Assembly (NCBI GenBank): GCA_041393015.1
Contig: JAWKKV010000010.1
Span: forward strand, 1-64,000
Length of the DNA: 64,000 bases
Source: JAGQYH01 sp041393015
Lineage (GTDB): Bacteria; Bacteroidota; Bacteroidia; Chitinophagales; JADIYW01
Direction: 5' to 3'
Shown: in pieces, positions 17,690-25,109 of the stretch
How positions within the stretch are numbered: position 1 is the stretch's first letter
How the letters are laid out: each line of letters begins with the position of its first letter
Translations under genes and position numbers: made by a program
Notes under the pieces: generated by a model
Seen by the model: the letters and a program-made list of their open reading frames with translations, nothing else
Told to the model about the DNA's origin: nothing
Databases searched by the model: none

Positions 17690-18364
17690 TTATTTTACGG
17701 CTTGTTTTGCTGCCATTTTTAAAAATTCATCCGCGCCACCATCTTTAAATAAATGAGGATATAATCTTTTTGTTTCACTTACCCAAAGATCGTGTGGTAC
17801 GTCGTGAAAGGTTCCGTATTCATGTTCATACACCATAAACTGACCGCCTTCTTTATCGAACTCTTGAAACACTTGATCTTCGTTTTCGTCAAACTCTAAG
17901 GTGGCAACATTTAATTTATCACAAAGTGATTTATTGAAAGCGACGGTGCATTTCACCCATTTACCATTGACAAATACTTCATTGTAACCATGAAAAACCA
18001 TTAAGTCAGTACCTAATACTTTTTCTACATTTTCAGTAGCAATATGATTTCGGACATTACAAAAAATCAATCTATTGGGAACACCAATTGATCGACATAA
18101 AGCGGCAAACAATACTGCTTTTTCAATACAGTAGCCCTTTTTTTCTGGTCGAGTTAAAATGCTGCTCGCTTTTAGTTTTTTAGGCTGAAATGAAACATTA
18201 TACGGATAATAATAGTAGCTATCTCTCACAAAATAAAAGAAAGCTTTGATGCGATCGACAGCACTTTCCTTTCCTTCAATTAGCTCTTTTGCTTTCTCTA
18301 TTATAGCCGGATGTTGACTATCAATAAAATATGTTGGCTCTATATATAAATCAAAGTCTTGCAT
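17690..18364 (-). CDS. transglutaminase-like cysteine protease family protein
   Basis: The 224-residue protein matches the transglutaminase-like superfamily: the probable nucleophile is Cys79 in KKGYCIEKAVLFAALCRSIG and the His is His125 in VFHGYNEVFVNGKWVKC. The residue where the third member of the triad (Asp) usually lies is Thr140 in KCTVAFN. This WVKxTxAFN pattern is, to my recollection, normal for this subfamily, so I do not read it as inactivation. It has no signal peptide and should be cytoplasmic. It is the first gene of a three-gene minus-strand operon with an acyltransferase and an Old Yellow Enzyme. The substrate is unknown; protease, amidase or non-enzymatic roles are all possible. 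Confidence 0.83.
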   Translation of the reverse strand: MQDFDLYIEPTYFIDSQHPAIIEKAKELIEGKESAVDRIKAFFYFVRDSYYYYPYNVSFQPKKLKASSILTRPEKKGYCIEKAVLFAALCRSIGVPNRLIFCNVRNHIATENVEKVLGTDLMVFHGYNEVFVNGKWVKCTVAFNKSLCDKLNVATLEFDENEDQVFQEFDKEGGQFMVYEHEYGTFHDVPHDLWVSETKRLYPHLFKDGGADEFLKMAAKQAVK

Positions 18365-18461
18365 ATTTTAAATGTACAAAATAGAATGCATGCATTGTAA
18401 ATTTATTTATTAACGAAGTGTAATTTATATATAAATCACAATTAGCATGATCCATTGTTAC

Positions 18462-18604
18462 TGTCACTCAGAGCAAAGCGAAGAGTCTCATAAATGTTAT
18501 ACGTTTATAAAAATAATATTCATCGAAAAATCTCTCTAGTTAACTATAATAGATAAGGAGCTTTTCAATTTTAATGAGATGCTTCGGGAAGTCTCTGTAT
18601 GACG
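18462..18604. repeat. palindromic intergenic repeat, copy 2
   Basis: It begins CTGTCACTCAGAGCAAAGCG, AAGAGTCTCATAAA and ends AATGAGATGCTTCGGG and CTGTATGACG. The outer arms match those of the copy at 15524-15605, while the middle is longer and unrelated. It lies between the dipeptidase stop (18624) and the first gene of the 15689-18364 operon, in the operon's upstream region. Confidence 0.7.
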
Positions 18605-18623
18605 ATTTAATTAATTGAATAAA

Positions 18624-19787
18624 CTAATCCGGTAAGTTCTTCAGCATGAAATCTCTAACATTCTCTCCCATAACTCTTCTAATCTCCGGTTCTGTTAATC
18701 CCACTTTTAAGAGTTCTTCTACGATAATTGGCAAACCGGTAATGTTAAACGGAACTTTCACAGATCCATCGTAATCTGATCCTAAAGCAACAAACTCATA
18801 CCCTACTAAATCAATTACATATTTAATGCCTTCTGCAATCAATTTGGGCTCTAAACCGCACATCGTTTCTTCAAAGAAACCAATACCAATTAATCCTCCT
18901 GTTCGTGCTACTGCCATAATTTGTTCATCGGATAAATTTCTACCTCTATCGCAAGTACCTCTTACGCCGGTATGTGACACAATTACTGGTTTGGTAGCAA
19001 TAGCGGTAACTTCTTCTACTAATTGTGGAGAAGCGTGAGCTAAATCTATAATCATGTTTCTTCTTTCAAATTCTTGCACACATTTTTTTCCAAACTCCGT
19101 CAATCCTCCTTTGCCAACTCCATGTGCAGAGCCCCCTAATTTATTATCGAAAAAGTGTACCAAACCCACCATACGAACTCCTTTGCTGTACATGAATTCT
19201 ATATTTTTGAATTTGCCTCGTAAAGGGTGTGCGCCTTCCAAACCAAATAATCCGCCAGAAACTTGAAAGCTATCTTTATTGGCTTCGATGACAGACTTCA
19301 AATCTTCCTTGTTTTTTACAATTTTAAAAGTTGAATTTGATTTTTGTTCTAAATGATGCAGTTTTTGACTTTGGACACCCACTCTATGTTTTAAATTAAA
19401 CCAAGATCTCAACGGACGACCTTGTCCAATCATCAACATTGAAATATCATCTGTATTACTGTCGTTTTCTTCAAAGTTTAATCCTCTTGGCGATTTACTA
19501 ACCACTGTAAATACTTCTAAACTCACATGAGCCTGATGCATTTTAGGTAAGTCAACATGCGCTCTTTTTAAGTCCTTGCGCATGGGACGTTTCCACAAAA
19601 GTGCATCGCAATGAAGGTCGGCTATAAATGGTAATTCATCGTAGATTTTTTGCGCTTCGACACTTACTTCGTAAGGAGGATGCTCCACAACACCGTTTAA
19701 ATAACGATCAATCATAGGCGGACCAAACATCGTTGTTAATTTATAGAAAACGGCAATGCTTATAATGACAATTATTACTTTTTTCAA
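18624..19787 (-). CDS. membrane dipeptidase, peptidase family M19
   Basis: The 387-residue protein is an M19 (renal dipeptidase-like) zinc peptidase. The metal-binding His59 and Asp61 lie in ADLHCDALLW. Later landmarks are GLEGAHPL, LAHASP, VSHTGVRGTCDRGRNLSDEQI and GSDYDGSVKVPF. The N-terminus (MKKVIIVIISIAVFYKL) is a single hydrophobic segment that may be a signal anchor, so the enzyme is probably periplasmic and membrane attached. It would cleave dipeptides, including D-amino acid or peptidoglycan-derived ones. The start is a TTG at 19787; no upstream ATG is available in frame and the MKK-type signal supports it. It is a single gene, with repeat copy 2 downstream of its stop. Confidence 0.92.
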   Translation of the reverse strand: MKKVIIVIISIAVFYKLTTMFGPPMIDRYLNGVVEHPPYEVSVEAQKIYDELPFIADLHCDALLWKRPMRKDLKRAHVDLPKMHQAHVSLEVFTVVSKSPRGLNFEENDSNTDDISMLMIGQGRPLRSWFNLKHRVGVQSQKLHHLEQKSNSTFKIVKNKEDLKSVIEANKDSFQVSGGLFGLEGAHPLRGKFKNIEFMYSKGVRMVGLVHFFDNKLGGSAHGVGKGGLTEFGKKCVQEFERRNMIIDLAHASPQLVEEVTAIATKPVIVSHTGVRGTCDRGRNLSDEQIMAVARTGGLIGIGFFEETMCGLEPKLIAEGIKYVIDLVGYEFVALGSDYDGSVKVPFNITGLPIIVEELLKVGLTEPEIRRVMGENVRDFMLKNLPD

Positions 19788-19890
19788 AAATTGAATATTT
19801 TATAGGATAACTAATTGCTCGAATTTAGCTAAAATATATAGACCTTAAAAATGACGATCTTATTATAATTTATAGGCAGCAATATTAGGT

Positions 19891-20220
19891 CTATTGCTTT
19901 ACAATACTTTCGGTACCGATCAGCTTATTATTTTTATACCATTCGAAAAGATATAAACCAGCATCCCAGTTCTTAAGATGAATTTCCGTTCTTCCTTGAA
20001 TACTTTTTTCAAACTTAATGGCACCTTCCCATGGTAGTATTTCTGATTTCCCAATGTCAACCATATATTGGGCGCCTGTAATGCGAACAGCCGTTGTAAA
20101 TTCTAAGTCGGTGTGATTGGCTAACAAAACAGCACTTTTGGTGTCTTGGGCATGTACCGATATAACGACCAATAGTATAACAAGAATCGCGACAATTCTT
20201 AGGGGTAAGAAATTTTTCAT
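19891..20220 (-). CDS. 109-residue secreted protein resembling a lone T9SS-type sorting domain
   Basis: A signal peptide (LPLRIVAILVILLVVISVHA, cleaved before QDTKS) leads a mature chain of only about 85 residues. That chain looks like one beta-sandwich domain and ends in HLKNWDAGLYLFEWYKNNKLIGTESIVKQ-like strands. The pattern aGlYlf...n.kligtesivk is what one sees at the end of T9SS C-terminal sorting domains, yet no cargo precedes it. It is a single gene between the dipeptidase and PPK2 genes. It may be an orphan sorting domain, a remnant of a larger gene, or an unrelated small Ig-like protein. The coding call is firm; the function is not known. Confidence 0.7.
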   Translation of the reverse strand: MKNFLPLRIVAILVILLVVISVHAQDTKSAVLLANHTDLEFTTAVRITGAQYMVDIGKSEILPWEGAIKFEKSIQGRTEIHLKNWDAGLYLFEWYKNNKLIGTESIVKQ

Positions 20221-20300
20221 ATAGTAAGTTAATCACAGTTAAATTAGTTATTTTTTTAATCATTCAACTAATTTCATTCTAGTGATTCAACGCTTACTAC

Positions 20301-21050
20301 TTAATCAATCTCAATTTTTGGATACTTTGGATTCATTTTCTTAAGTGTTTCACATATTTTTTTAGCCACTAAATATTCCTTATACCAATTTTTATCAGTA
20401 GGAATGATATTCCATTCTGCGGCTTTTGAGCAATTTTCAAAAACAGACTCATAAGCTGCTCTATATTCCGGCCAATGTTTTCGTTCTTCAAAATCATTCT
20501 TATTGTACTTCCACATCTTTTCAGGATCACTCATTCTTTCATTTAGACGCTCTAACTGCTCATCTTCTGAAACATGCAAATAAAACTTCACGATAGTGGT
20601 ATTGCATTCTTCCACCAACAATTCTTCAAAATTATTAATGTGCTTAAATCGTTGAAAAACCCTCTTTTCATCAATCCAATTATGCACTCTTTGAATTAAA
20701 ACATCTTCATAATGAGATCTATCAAAAATATGAATCATTCCTTTTTCAGGCACTCTGTCATGCACTCTCCATAAAAAATCATGAGCAAATTCTAAATCAG
20801 TTGGTTTTTTAAATGGAAAAACTCGAATCCCAAGCGGATTTACTTCTTGAAAGGTTTCTCGTATAGTTCCCCCTTTTCCTGCAGCATCCATACCTTGAAA
20901 AACGATTAACAGACTTTGTTCGCCTTCAGCATATAACTTCTCTTGTAGTTTAGCAATTGTTTTTTGATAATCTTTTGTGTCTTTTTTGAGCTCTTCTACA
21001 TCTAAATCATTTGATGGCGTAGTTGGTATATCTAATAATTTAACCTTCAT
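20301..21050 (-). CDS. ppk2: polyphosphate kinase 2 family protein
   Basis: The 249-residue protein is a one-domain PPK2. Walker A is GMDAAGKGG (residues 53-61), followed by the family motif RVFPFKKPTDLEFAHDFLWR, the Walker B region HIFDRSHYEDVL, and a lid region with ERKHWPEYRAAYE. PPK2 enzymes move phosphate between polyphosphate and nucleotides, usually regenerating NTP or NDP from polyphosphate in the cytoplasm. Whether this one prefers NMP or NDP acceptors cannot be judged from these motifs alone. It stands alone, 80 bases from the next minus-strand gene. Confidence 0.92.
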   Translation of the reverse strand: MKVKLLDIPTTPSNDLDVEELKKDTKDYQKTIAKLQEKLYAEGEQSLLIVFQGMDAAGKGGTIRETFQEVNPLGIRVFPFKKPTDLEFAHDFLWRVHDRVPEKGMIHIFDRSHYEDVLIQRVHNWIDEKRVFQRFKHINNFEELLVEECNTTIVKFYLHVSEDEQLERLNERMSDPEKMWKYNKNDFEERKHWPEYRAAYESVFENCSKAAEWNIIPTDKNWYKEYLVAKKICETLKKMNPKYPKIEID

Positions 21051-21195
21051 ATCTATTATTTTAGCTTATTTGAGGAAATCCAATTATTTTTAAAGCAATC
21101 ATCAAAATGTTCATCATTCATATCCTATCTTTAGTTTGAATTATTTGCATTTCAATATTGGCTAAAATAATAAACTTTACTAACTGTAATTCCAA

Positions 21196-22287
21196 ATGTC
21201 AATTCAAAGCACTTCCATAAAATCACTTTCCACTAAAATAGTAGGCTCTAATTTCAAATGGTTTTTAATTATTGGCTTTCTATTGTCGATTTCTATTCAA
21301 AATTTGCAAGCTCAAAAATTAAAGACACCAACTGCCTATCTTAATTATATAGGCGATCAATATGCTGCATTGAGTAAAGAATACTATCAATATTTATCAG
21401 CTATTGCTCACTCAGACAATGTGGAAAAGGTAGAAAAGAAAAGACAAGAGTTACTCAATACTTCTTGGAAAGTAACGAATGTGGTGCGCACGATGCCTAG
21501 TTTTAATGGAGATAGAAGTTTGCGAGATTCAGCTGCGGCGTATTTGAATCTAAATCATAGAATTTTAAAAGAAGACTACGATCTAATTTTAAACATGTCG
21601 AAGATTGCCGAAAACTCTTACAGTGAGATGGAAGCCTTTTTGTTAGCACAAGAGCAATCAGCCGCTAAATTGGACCGAGCCAATAAGCAGATGGTGATGG
21701 CACAAAGAACATTTGCTAAAAAATATGGTGTTGATTTGTATGAAAGAAATGACATCACTTACGATAAAATGTTAACGACGAACGAGGTTATCAAGTATTA
21801 CAACGATCTTTACTTGATCTTCTTTAAATGCCATAAAGAGGATTATTTTTTACAAGGTGCAGTGCTTAGAAACAATGTTGAAGAGATGAAACTTCACATG
21901 AACCAACTAAATGAATATGCGGAAAGTGGTTTAATGAAATTGAAATCCTTTGATGCTTACGAAGGTGATATATCTTTGTTGAACGCTACTAAAAAGATAT
22001 TGACTTTTTATAACCAAATAAGTAAAAATGAAATGTCAGAAGTTTTGTCATTTGAGCAAATCAAAAAAGATTATGAAGCCGCCAAAACTGCATTTGAATC
22101 TACTCCAGAATCAGAAAAAACACCAGAAGACTTTACCTATTACAACTATACAGTAAGAAATTATAATATGCAGGCCAATCAATATAATGTGGTTAACAAT
22201 TATTTGTATACTGAAAGAAGTAATCAAGTTACTTATTGGAATCATGTTTTTAAAACCTTTATCGACAATCATATCCCTAATTTTTAA
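21196..22287 (+). CDS. secreted helical protein, possibly LIC11966-like surface protein
   Basis: The 363-residue product has a basic start and a hydrophobic stretch (FKWFLIIGFLLSISIQ) with likely cleavage after LQAQ, so it is exported. The mature part is almost entirely helical and rich in Tyr, Asn, Lys and Glu, with coiled-coil-like parts (EYYQYLSAIAHSDNVEKVEK; ILTFYNQISKNEMSEVL). It resembles proteins called LIC11966 family surface protein, but I rely on memory for that link. Its stop overlaps the start of the next gene by one base (TAATG), so the two are translationally coupled. No enzyme motif is visible. Confidence 0.7.
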   Translation: MSIQSTSIKSLSTKIVGSNFKWFLIIGFLLSISIQNLQAQKLKTPTAYLNYIGDQYAALSKEYYQYLSAIAHSDNVEKVEKKRQELLNTSWKVTNVVRTMPSFNGDRSLRDSAAAYLNLNHRILKEDYDLILNMSKIAENSYSEMEAFLLAQEQSAAKLDRANKQMVMAQRTFAKKYGVDLYERNDITYDKMLTTNEVIKYYNDLYLIFFKCHKEDYFLQGAVLRNNVEEMKLHMNQLNEYAESGLMKLKSFDAYEGDISLLNATKKILTFYNQISKNEMSEVLSFEQIKKDYEAAKTAFESTPESEKTPEDFTYYNYTVRNYNMQANQYNVVNNYLYTERSNQVTYWNHVFKTFIDNHIPNF

Positions 22288-22511
22288 TGAGTTCAATAGA
22301 TAAAAGAGATAAATTAATTGAAGATCCTTTTACGTATAAAAATGTAAAAGATGAAAAGGTATTGATTTACAGAGGCGGCAAATTGATTATGACGCTAACC
22401 AAAAATAAAGCAATTCAATTATTGTCGAAATTAGAAGGGCAAGATGATTTTAATGTGCAGCTTATATTGGCAAAAATTACCGGACATTATAAACACGGAA
22501 ATGAGCGCTGA
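22287..22511 (+). CDS. 74-residue conserved-looking small protein, coupled to the upstream gene
   Basis: The ATG shares its first base with the stop of the preceding secreted protein. The product has no signal peptide and reads as a small alpha/beta protein: a beta hairpin (DEKVLIYRGGKLIMTLTKNK) followed by a helix (AIQLLSKLEGQDDFNVQLILAKI). The segment VLIYRGGKLIMTLTKNKA looks folded rather than random, and the overlap supports translation. It has no recognised family. A cytoplasmic partner for an exported protein is unusual, so the coupling may be only for expression. Confidence 0.65.
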   Translation: MSSIDKRDKLIEDPFTYKNVKDEKVLIYRGGKLIMTLTKNKAIQLLSKLEGQDDFNVQLILAKITGHYKHGNER

Positions 22512-22558
22512 TATAAAATATTTTCACGCTTATACTACTTAGAATTATTTCAATCCAT

Positions 22559-22566
22559 TACTTTTG
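22559..22566 (+). promoter_or_regulatory. Bacteroidota-type -7 box for yebC
   Basis: TACTTTTG fits the TAnnTTTG -7 consensus of Bacteroidota primary sigma factor. It lies 16 bases before the yebC ATG. A matching -33 TTTG is not clear, so this is tentative. Confidence 0.45.
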
Positions 22567-22582
22567 CTTCAAATAACATAAA

Positions 22583-23308
22583 ATGGGAAGAGCATTTGAA
22601 TATAGAAAAGCAACCAAGTTTGCTAGATGGGATAAAATGGCGAAGGCTTTTACAAAAGCTGGAAGAGATATTGCTATTGCTGTAAAATCAGGTGGACCTG
22701 ATCCTGACACGAACTCGGTTTTAAGAAGAGCTATTCAAAATGCGAAGAGTGTTCAGATGCCTAAGGATAGAATTGAGGCCGCTATTAAAAAAGCATCCGA
22801 TAAAGACACTTCAAATTTTGATGAAATTACCTATGAAGGTATGGCACCTCATGGTGTAGCTATGGTAATTGATACAGCAACCGATAACCCAACCAGAACA
22901 GTGGCGAACGTTAGAGCAGCTTTCAATAAAAAAGGCGGAACATTAGGAACGCAAGGAATGCACGATTTCATTTTCAATAAAATGGCTGTTTTTAGAATTA
23001 AAGCGGAAGCTGTTGAAGATATTGAAGAGTTAGAATTGAGTTTGATTGATTTCGGTTTAGAATCAATTGAGAAAGAAGAAGGTGAAGAAGGAGAGCAATT
23101 TTATGATCTATATGCCGGTTTTACAAACTTTGGAAATCTACAAGCAGGTTTAGAAGAAATGAAAATCGAAGTAGAAAAGTCTGAGCTTCAAAGAATTCCA
23201 ACCATCATGAAAACACTTTCTGAAGAAGATACTGATGAAGTATTAGACCTTATCGATCGTTTAGAGCAACTGGATGATGTGCAAAACGTTTGGCACAATT
23301 TAGAGTAA
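22583..23308 (+). CDS. yebC: YebC/PmpR family regulator or translation factor
   Basis: The 241-residue protein has the full YebC/TACO1 layout. The N-terminus starts MGRAFEYRKATKFARWDKMA, followed by FTKAGRDIAIAVKSGGPDPDTN, the middle motif YEGMAPHGVAMVIDTATDN with the next segment NRTVANVRAAFNKKGG-like (seen as PTRTVANVRAAFNKKGGTLG), and an acidic C-terminal domain ending near LEQLDDVQNVWHNLE. The N-terminus is the MGRAFEYRK variant frequent in Bacteroidota rather than MAGHSKW. Family members have been described both as DNA-binding regulators and as factors helping ribosomes through difficult peptide stretches. It is a single gene with a promoter-like box upstream. Confidence 0.95.
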   Translation: MGRAFEYRKATKFARWDKMAKAFTKAGRDIAIAVKSGGPDPDTNSVLRRAIQNAKSVQMPKDRIEAAIKKASDKDTSNFDEITYEGMAPHGVAMVIDTATDNPTRTVANVRAAFNKKGGTLGTQGMHDFIFNKMAVFRIKAEAVEDIEELELSLIDFGLESIEKEEGEEGEQFYDLYAGFTNFGNLQAGLEEMKIEVEKSELQRIPTIMKTLSEEDTDEVLDLIDRLEQLDDVQNVWHNLE

Positions 23309-23368
23309 GTTTTTGATATGCAGATGTTTAAAATAAATTATCAGTGGGTTCTAACGAATACATGAAAA

Positions 23369-24370
23369 ATGGATAAGATTAAGGAGGACAATAAACATGT
23401 TATTTACAGACCAACTGATAAAAACCTTTGGACCGGTAGAAAAACAAATTCGGAGAAAGGACTACAATATTGGTACCAAGCGATTCAATGTATTCAGCTA
23501 GAAAAAGGATCATTCCCCGCTGAAAATGATCATAAAAGATTTGCCTTAATTGGTTATGTCTGTGATGAAGGTGTTAGAAGAAATCAAGGTAGAATTGGCG
23601 CAGAATTGGGACCTACAGCATTAAGAAAATCACTTGGAAAAGTGGCACTGCACTTTGAAAATAAATCAATTTTTGATGTTGGTGATATTGTTTGCATTGA
23701 GAATAGAATGGAAGCTTGTCAAAAAAGGTTCAGCCATCAAATAACTGAATTACTTGAACAAAACATCACGCCAATTGCCATTGGTGGCGGACATGACATA
23801 GCTTTTGCTCATTTTAACGGCATTTACAATTACGTAAAAGATCAACCTAAAAATAAGATTGGCATTATTAATTTTGATGCACATTTTGATCTGAGACCTA
23901 GTGAACTTCAAGCTAATTCCGGCACACCATTTAATCAGATAAATACTTTACTAAAAGAAGTCGATCAAGCTTTTAATTATTTTGTAGTAGGCATCCAGCC
24001 ACCAAACAATACAAAAGAACTGTTTGATATTGCCAAAGATCTTAAAGTTGATTATGTGCTTCACTCTGATTGTGAGATAGCCAAAGTAGAATACATTAAT
24101 AATCAACTAGATGAATTCATTTCCAAAGTAGATCATTTATATATCACAGTGGACTTAGATGGATTTTCATCGGCCTATGTATCCGGTGTTAGTGCTCCTT
24201 CCCCATTGGGATTTGACCCTTCCTTTTTCTTTAAAATATTTGACCATTTGCTTCAAAGTAAAAAGGTAATTTCTATTGATATTGCAGAACTAAATCCAAC
24301 TTTTGACAGAGATGGACAGACCGCTAATTTAGCGAGCAAGATTGTAGATTATACAGTACTTAATCGATAA
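23369..24370 (+). CDS. hutG: formimidoylglutamase (arginase family)
   Basis: The 333-residue protein is a binuclear manganese ureohydrolase. Metal ligands are visible in GGGHDIAFAH, NFDAHFDLR and VDLDGFSS, and the ending ISIDIAELNPTFD is typical of the family. Among arginase-like enzymes the pattern SGVSAPSPLGF and the overall length fit formimidoylglutamase, which splits N-formimidoyl-glutamate into glutamate and formamide in histidine breakdown. No other hut gene is near, so agmatinase-like activity is not excluded. It is 60 bases after yebC, and its stop lies 4 bases from the stop of the convergent DUF1761 gene. Confidence 0.85.
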   Translation: MDKIKEDNKHVIYRPTDKNLWTGRKTNSEKGLQYWYQAIQCIQLEKGSFPAENDHKRFALIGYVCDEGVRRNQGRIGAELGPTALRKSLGKVALHFENKSIFDVGDIVCIENRMEACQKRFSHQITELLEQNITPIAIGGGHDIAFAHFNGIYNYVKDQPKNKIGIINFDAHFDLRPSELQANSGTPFNQINTLLKEVDQAFNYFVVGIQPPNNTKELFDIAKDLKVDYVLHSDCEIAKVEYINNQLDEFISKVDHLYITVDLDGFSSAYVSGVSAPSPLGFDPSFFFKIFDHLLQSKKVISIDIAELNPTFDRDGQTANLASKIVDYTVLNR

Positions 24371-24374
24371 TCTA

Positions 24375-24812
24375 CTACATAAAAAGTGATAACACTCCGC
24401 CCATTACTGCAATGGTTACTATCCAATAAGAAGCATTGATTAAAATGTTTATCCAACTTCTATGTTCGAATAATGAATTAGTGACTAGCACAGGAATCCC
24501 AACTAAAATAGCTATAAAACCTCCATGAAAGGCGCCATGTCCGAAATTATGAGGATAACGAGTAATTTCACCGGTAACGCTATCTATTTCATTATGAAAG
24601 CCTAATACATAAGAAAGAAAAAAGGCTAGTAAGGCGGAGAGAATGAATGAAATGCCTAATATAACAGCCATATTTCCTTGTTTAAGATCTTCTTCTGTTT
24701 TTCCAATTGATGTCATCCAAGCTTTTCCAAATAACATAGGACTATACCATATGAGCCCTAAAAACATAGGCACTAGTGCGCTTACTAAAATTGCAATCCA
24801 ATTAATATCCAT
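24375..24812 (-). CDS. DUF1761 family membrane protein
   Basis: The 145-residue protein has four predicted membrane segments, starting with WIAILVSALVPMFLGLIWYS and ending with WIVTIAVMGGVLSLFM. The sequence GLIWYSPMLFGKAWM near the start and the HGAFHG loop (FGHGAFHGGFIAILVG) fit DUF1761, a family of small inner membrane proteins of unknown function. It converges with hutG with only 4 bases between the stops, leaving no room for a separate terminator. Confidence 0.85.
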   Translation of the reverse strand: MDINWIAILVSALVPMFLGLIWYSPMLFGKAWMTSIGKTEEDLKQGNMAVILGISFILSALLAFFLSYVLGFHNEIDSVTGEITRYPHNFGHGAFHGGFIAILVGIPVLVTNSLFEHRSWINILINASYWIVTIAVMGGVLSLFM

Positions 24813-24971
24813 TGTAGTATGTTTTGGTTAGTGAACATTAAATTACTCACTTTACATTAAGTTTACATACTAATTTGTAAACATTTTAAGATATTTTATC
24901 ATTTGATACGGAATATGATAGTTATTTGAGGTTATTACTATTTATAAAAGAACCCACCTCTGATTTTTCAC

Positions 24972-25020
24972 CCAAATCGTAGATTTGGAAAAATCTTCTC
25001 CTCCCTGGAGGAGAATTTTC
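24972..25020. repeat. pair of short palindromes, possible terminator behind the HerA-like gene
   Basis: CCAAATC-GTA-GATTTGG (24972-24988) is a perfect hairpin. Directly after it TTCTCCTCC-CT-GGAGGAGAA (24996-25015) is a perfect nine-base-pair stem, with outer GGAAAA/TTTTCC arms. Read on the minus strand, the second stem is followed by GATTTTTCC, so it could end transcription of the HerA-like gene. It also looks like a dispersed repeat. Confidence 0.6.
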
Positions 25021-25109
25021 CCTTTCAAAATATTTAGAGTAAACAAAAATACCGCCTTGATCGAACTAAATATAAGTCAACGAAAAGACATTAATAATAT
25101 AAAGCAGAA

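Noticed and set aside
17690..18364. Transglutaminase-like protein with a lost catalytic Asp
   Set aside because: The Thr at this place seems normal for the WVKxTxAFN subfamily, so it was not treated as an inactive copy.
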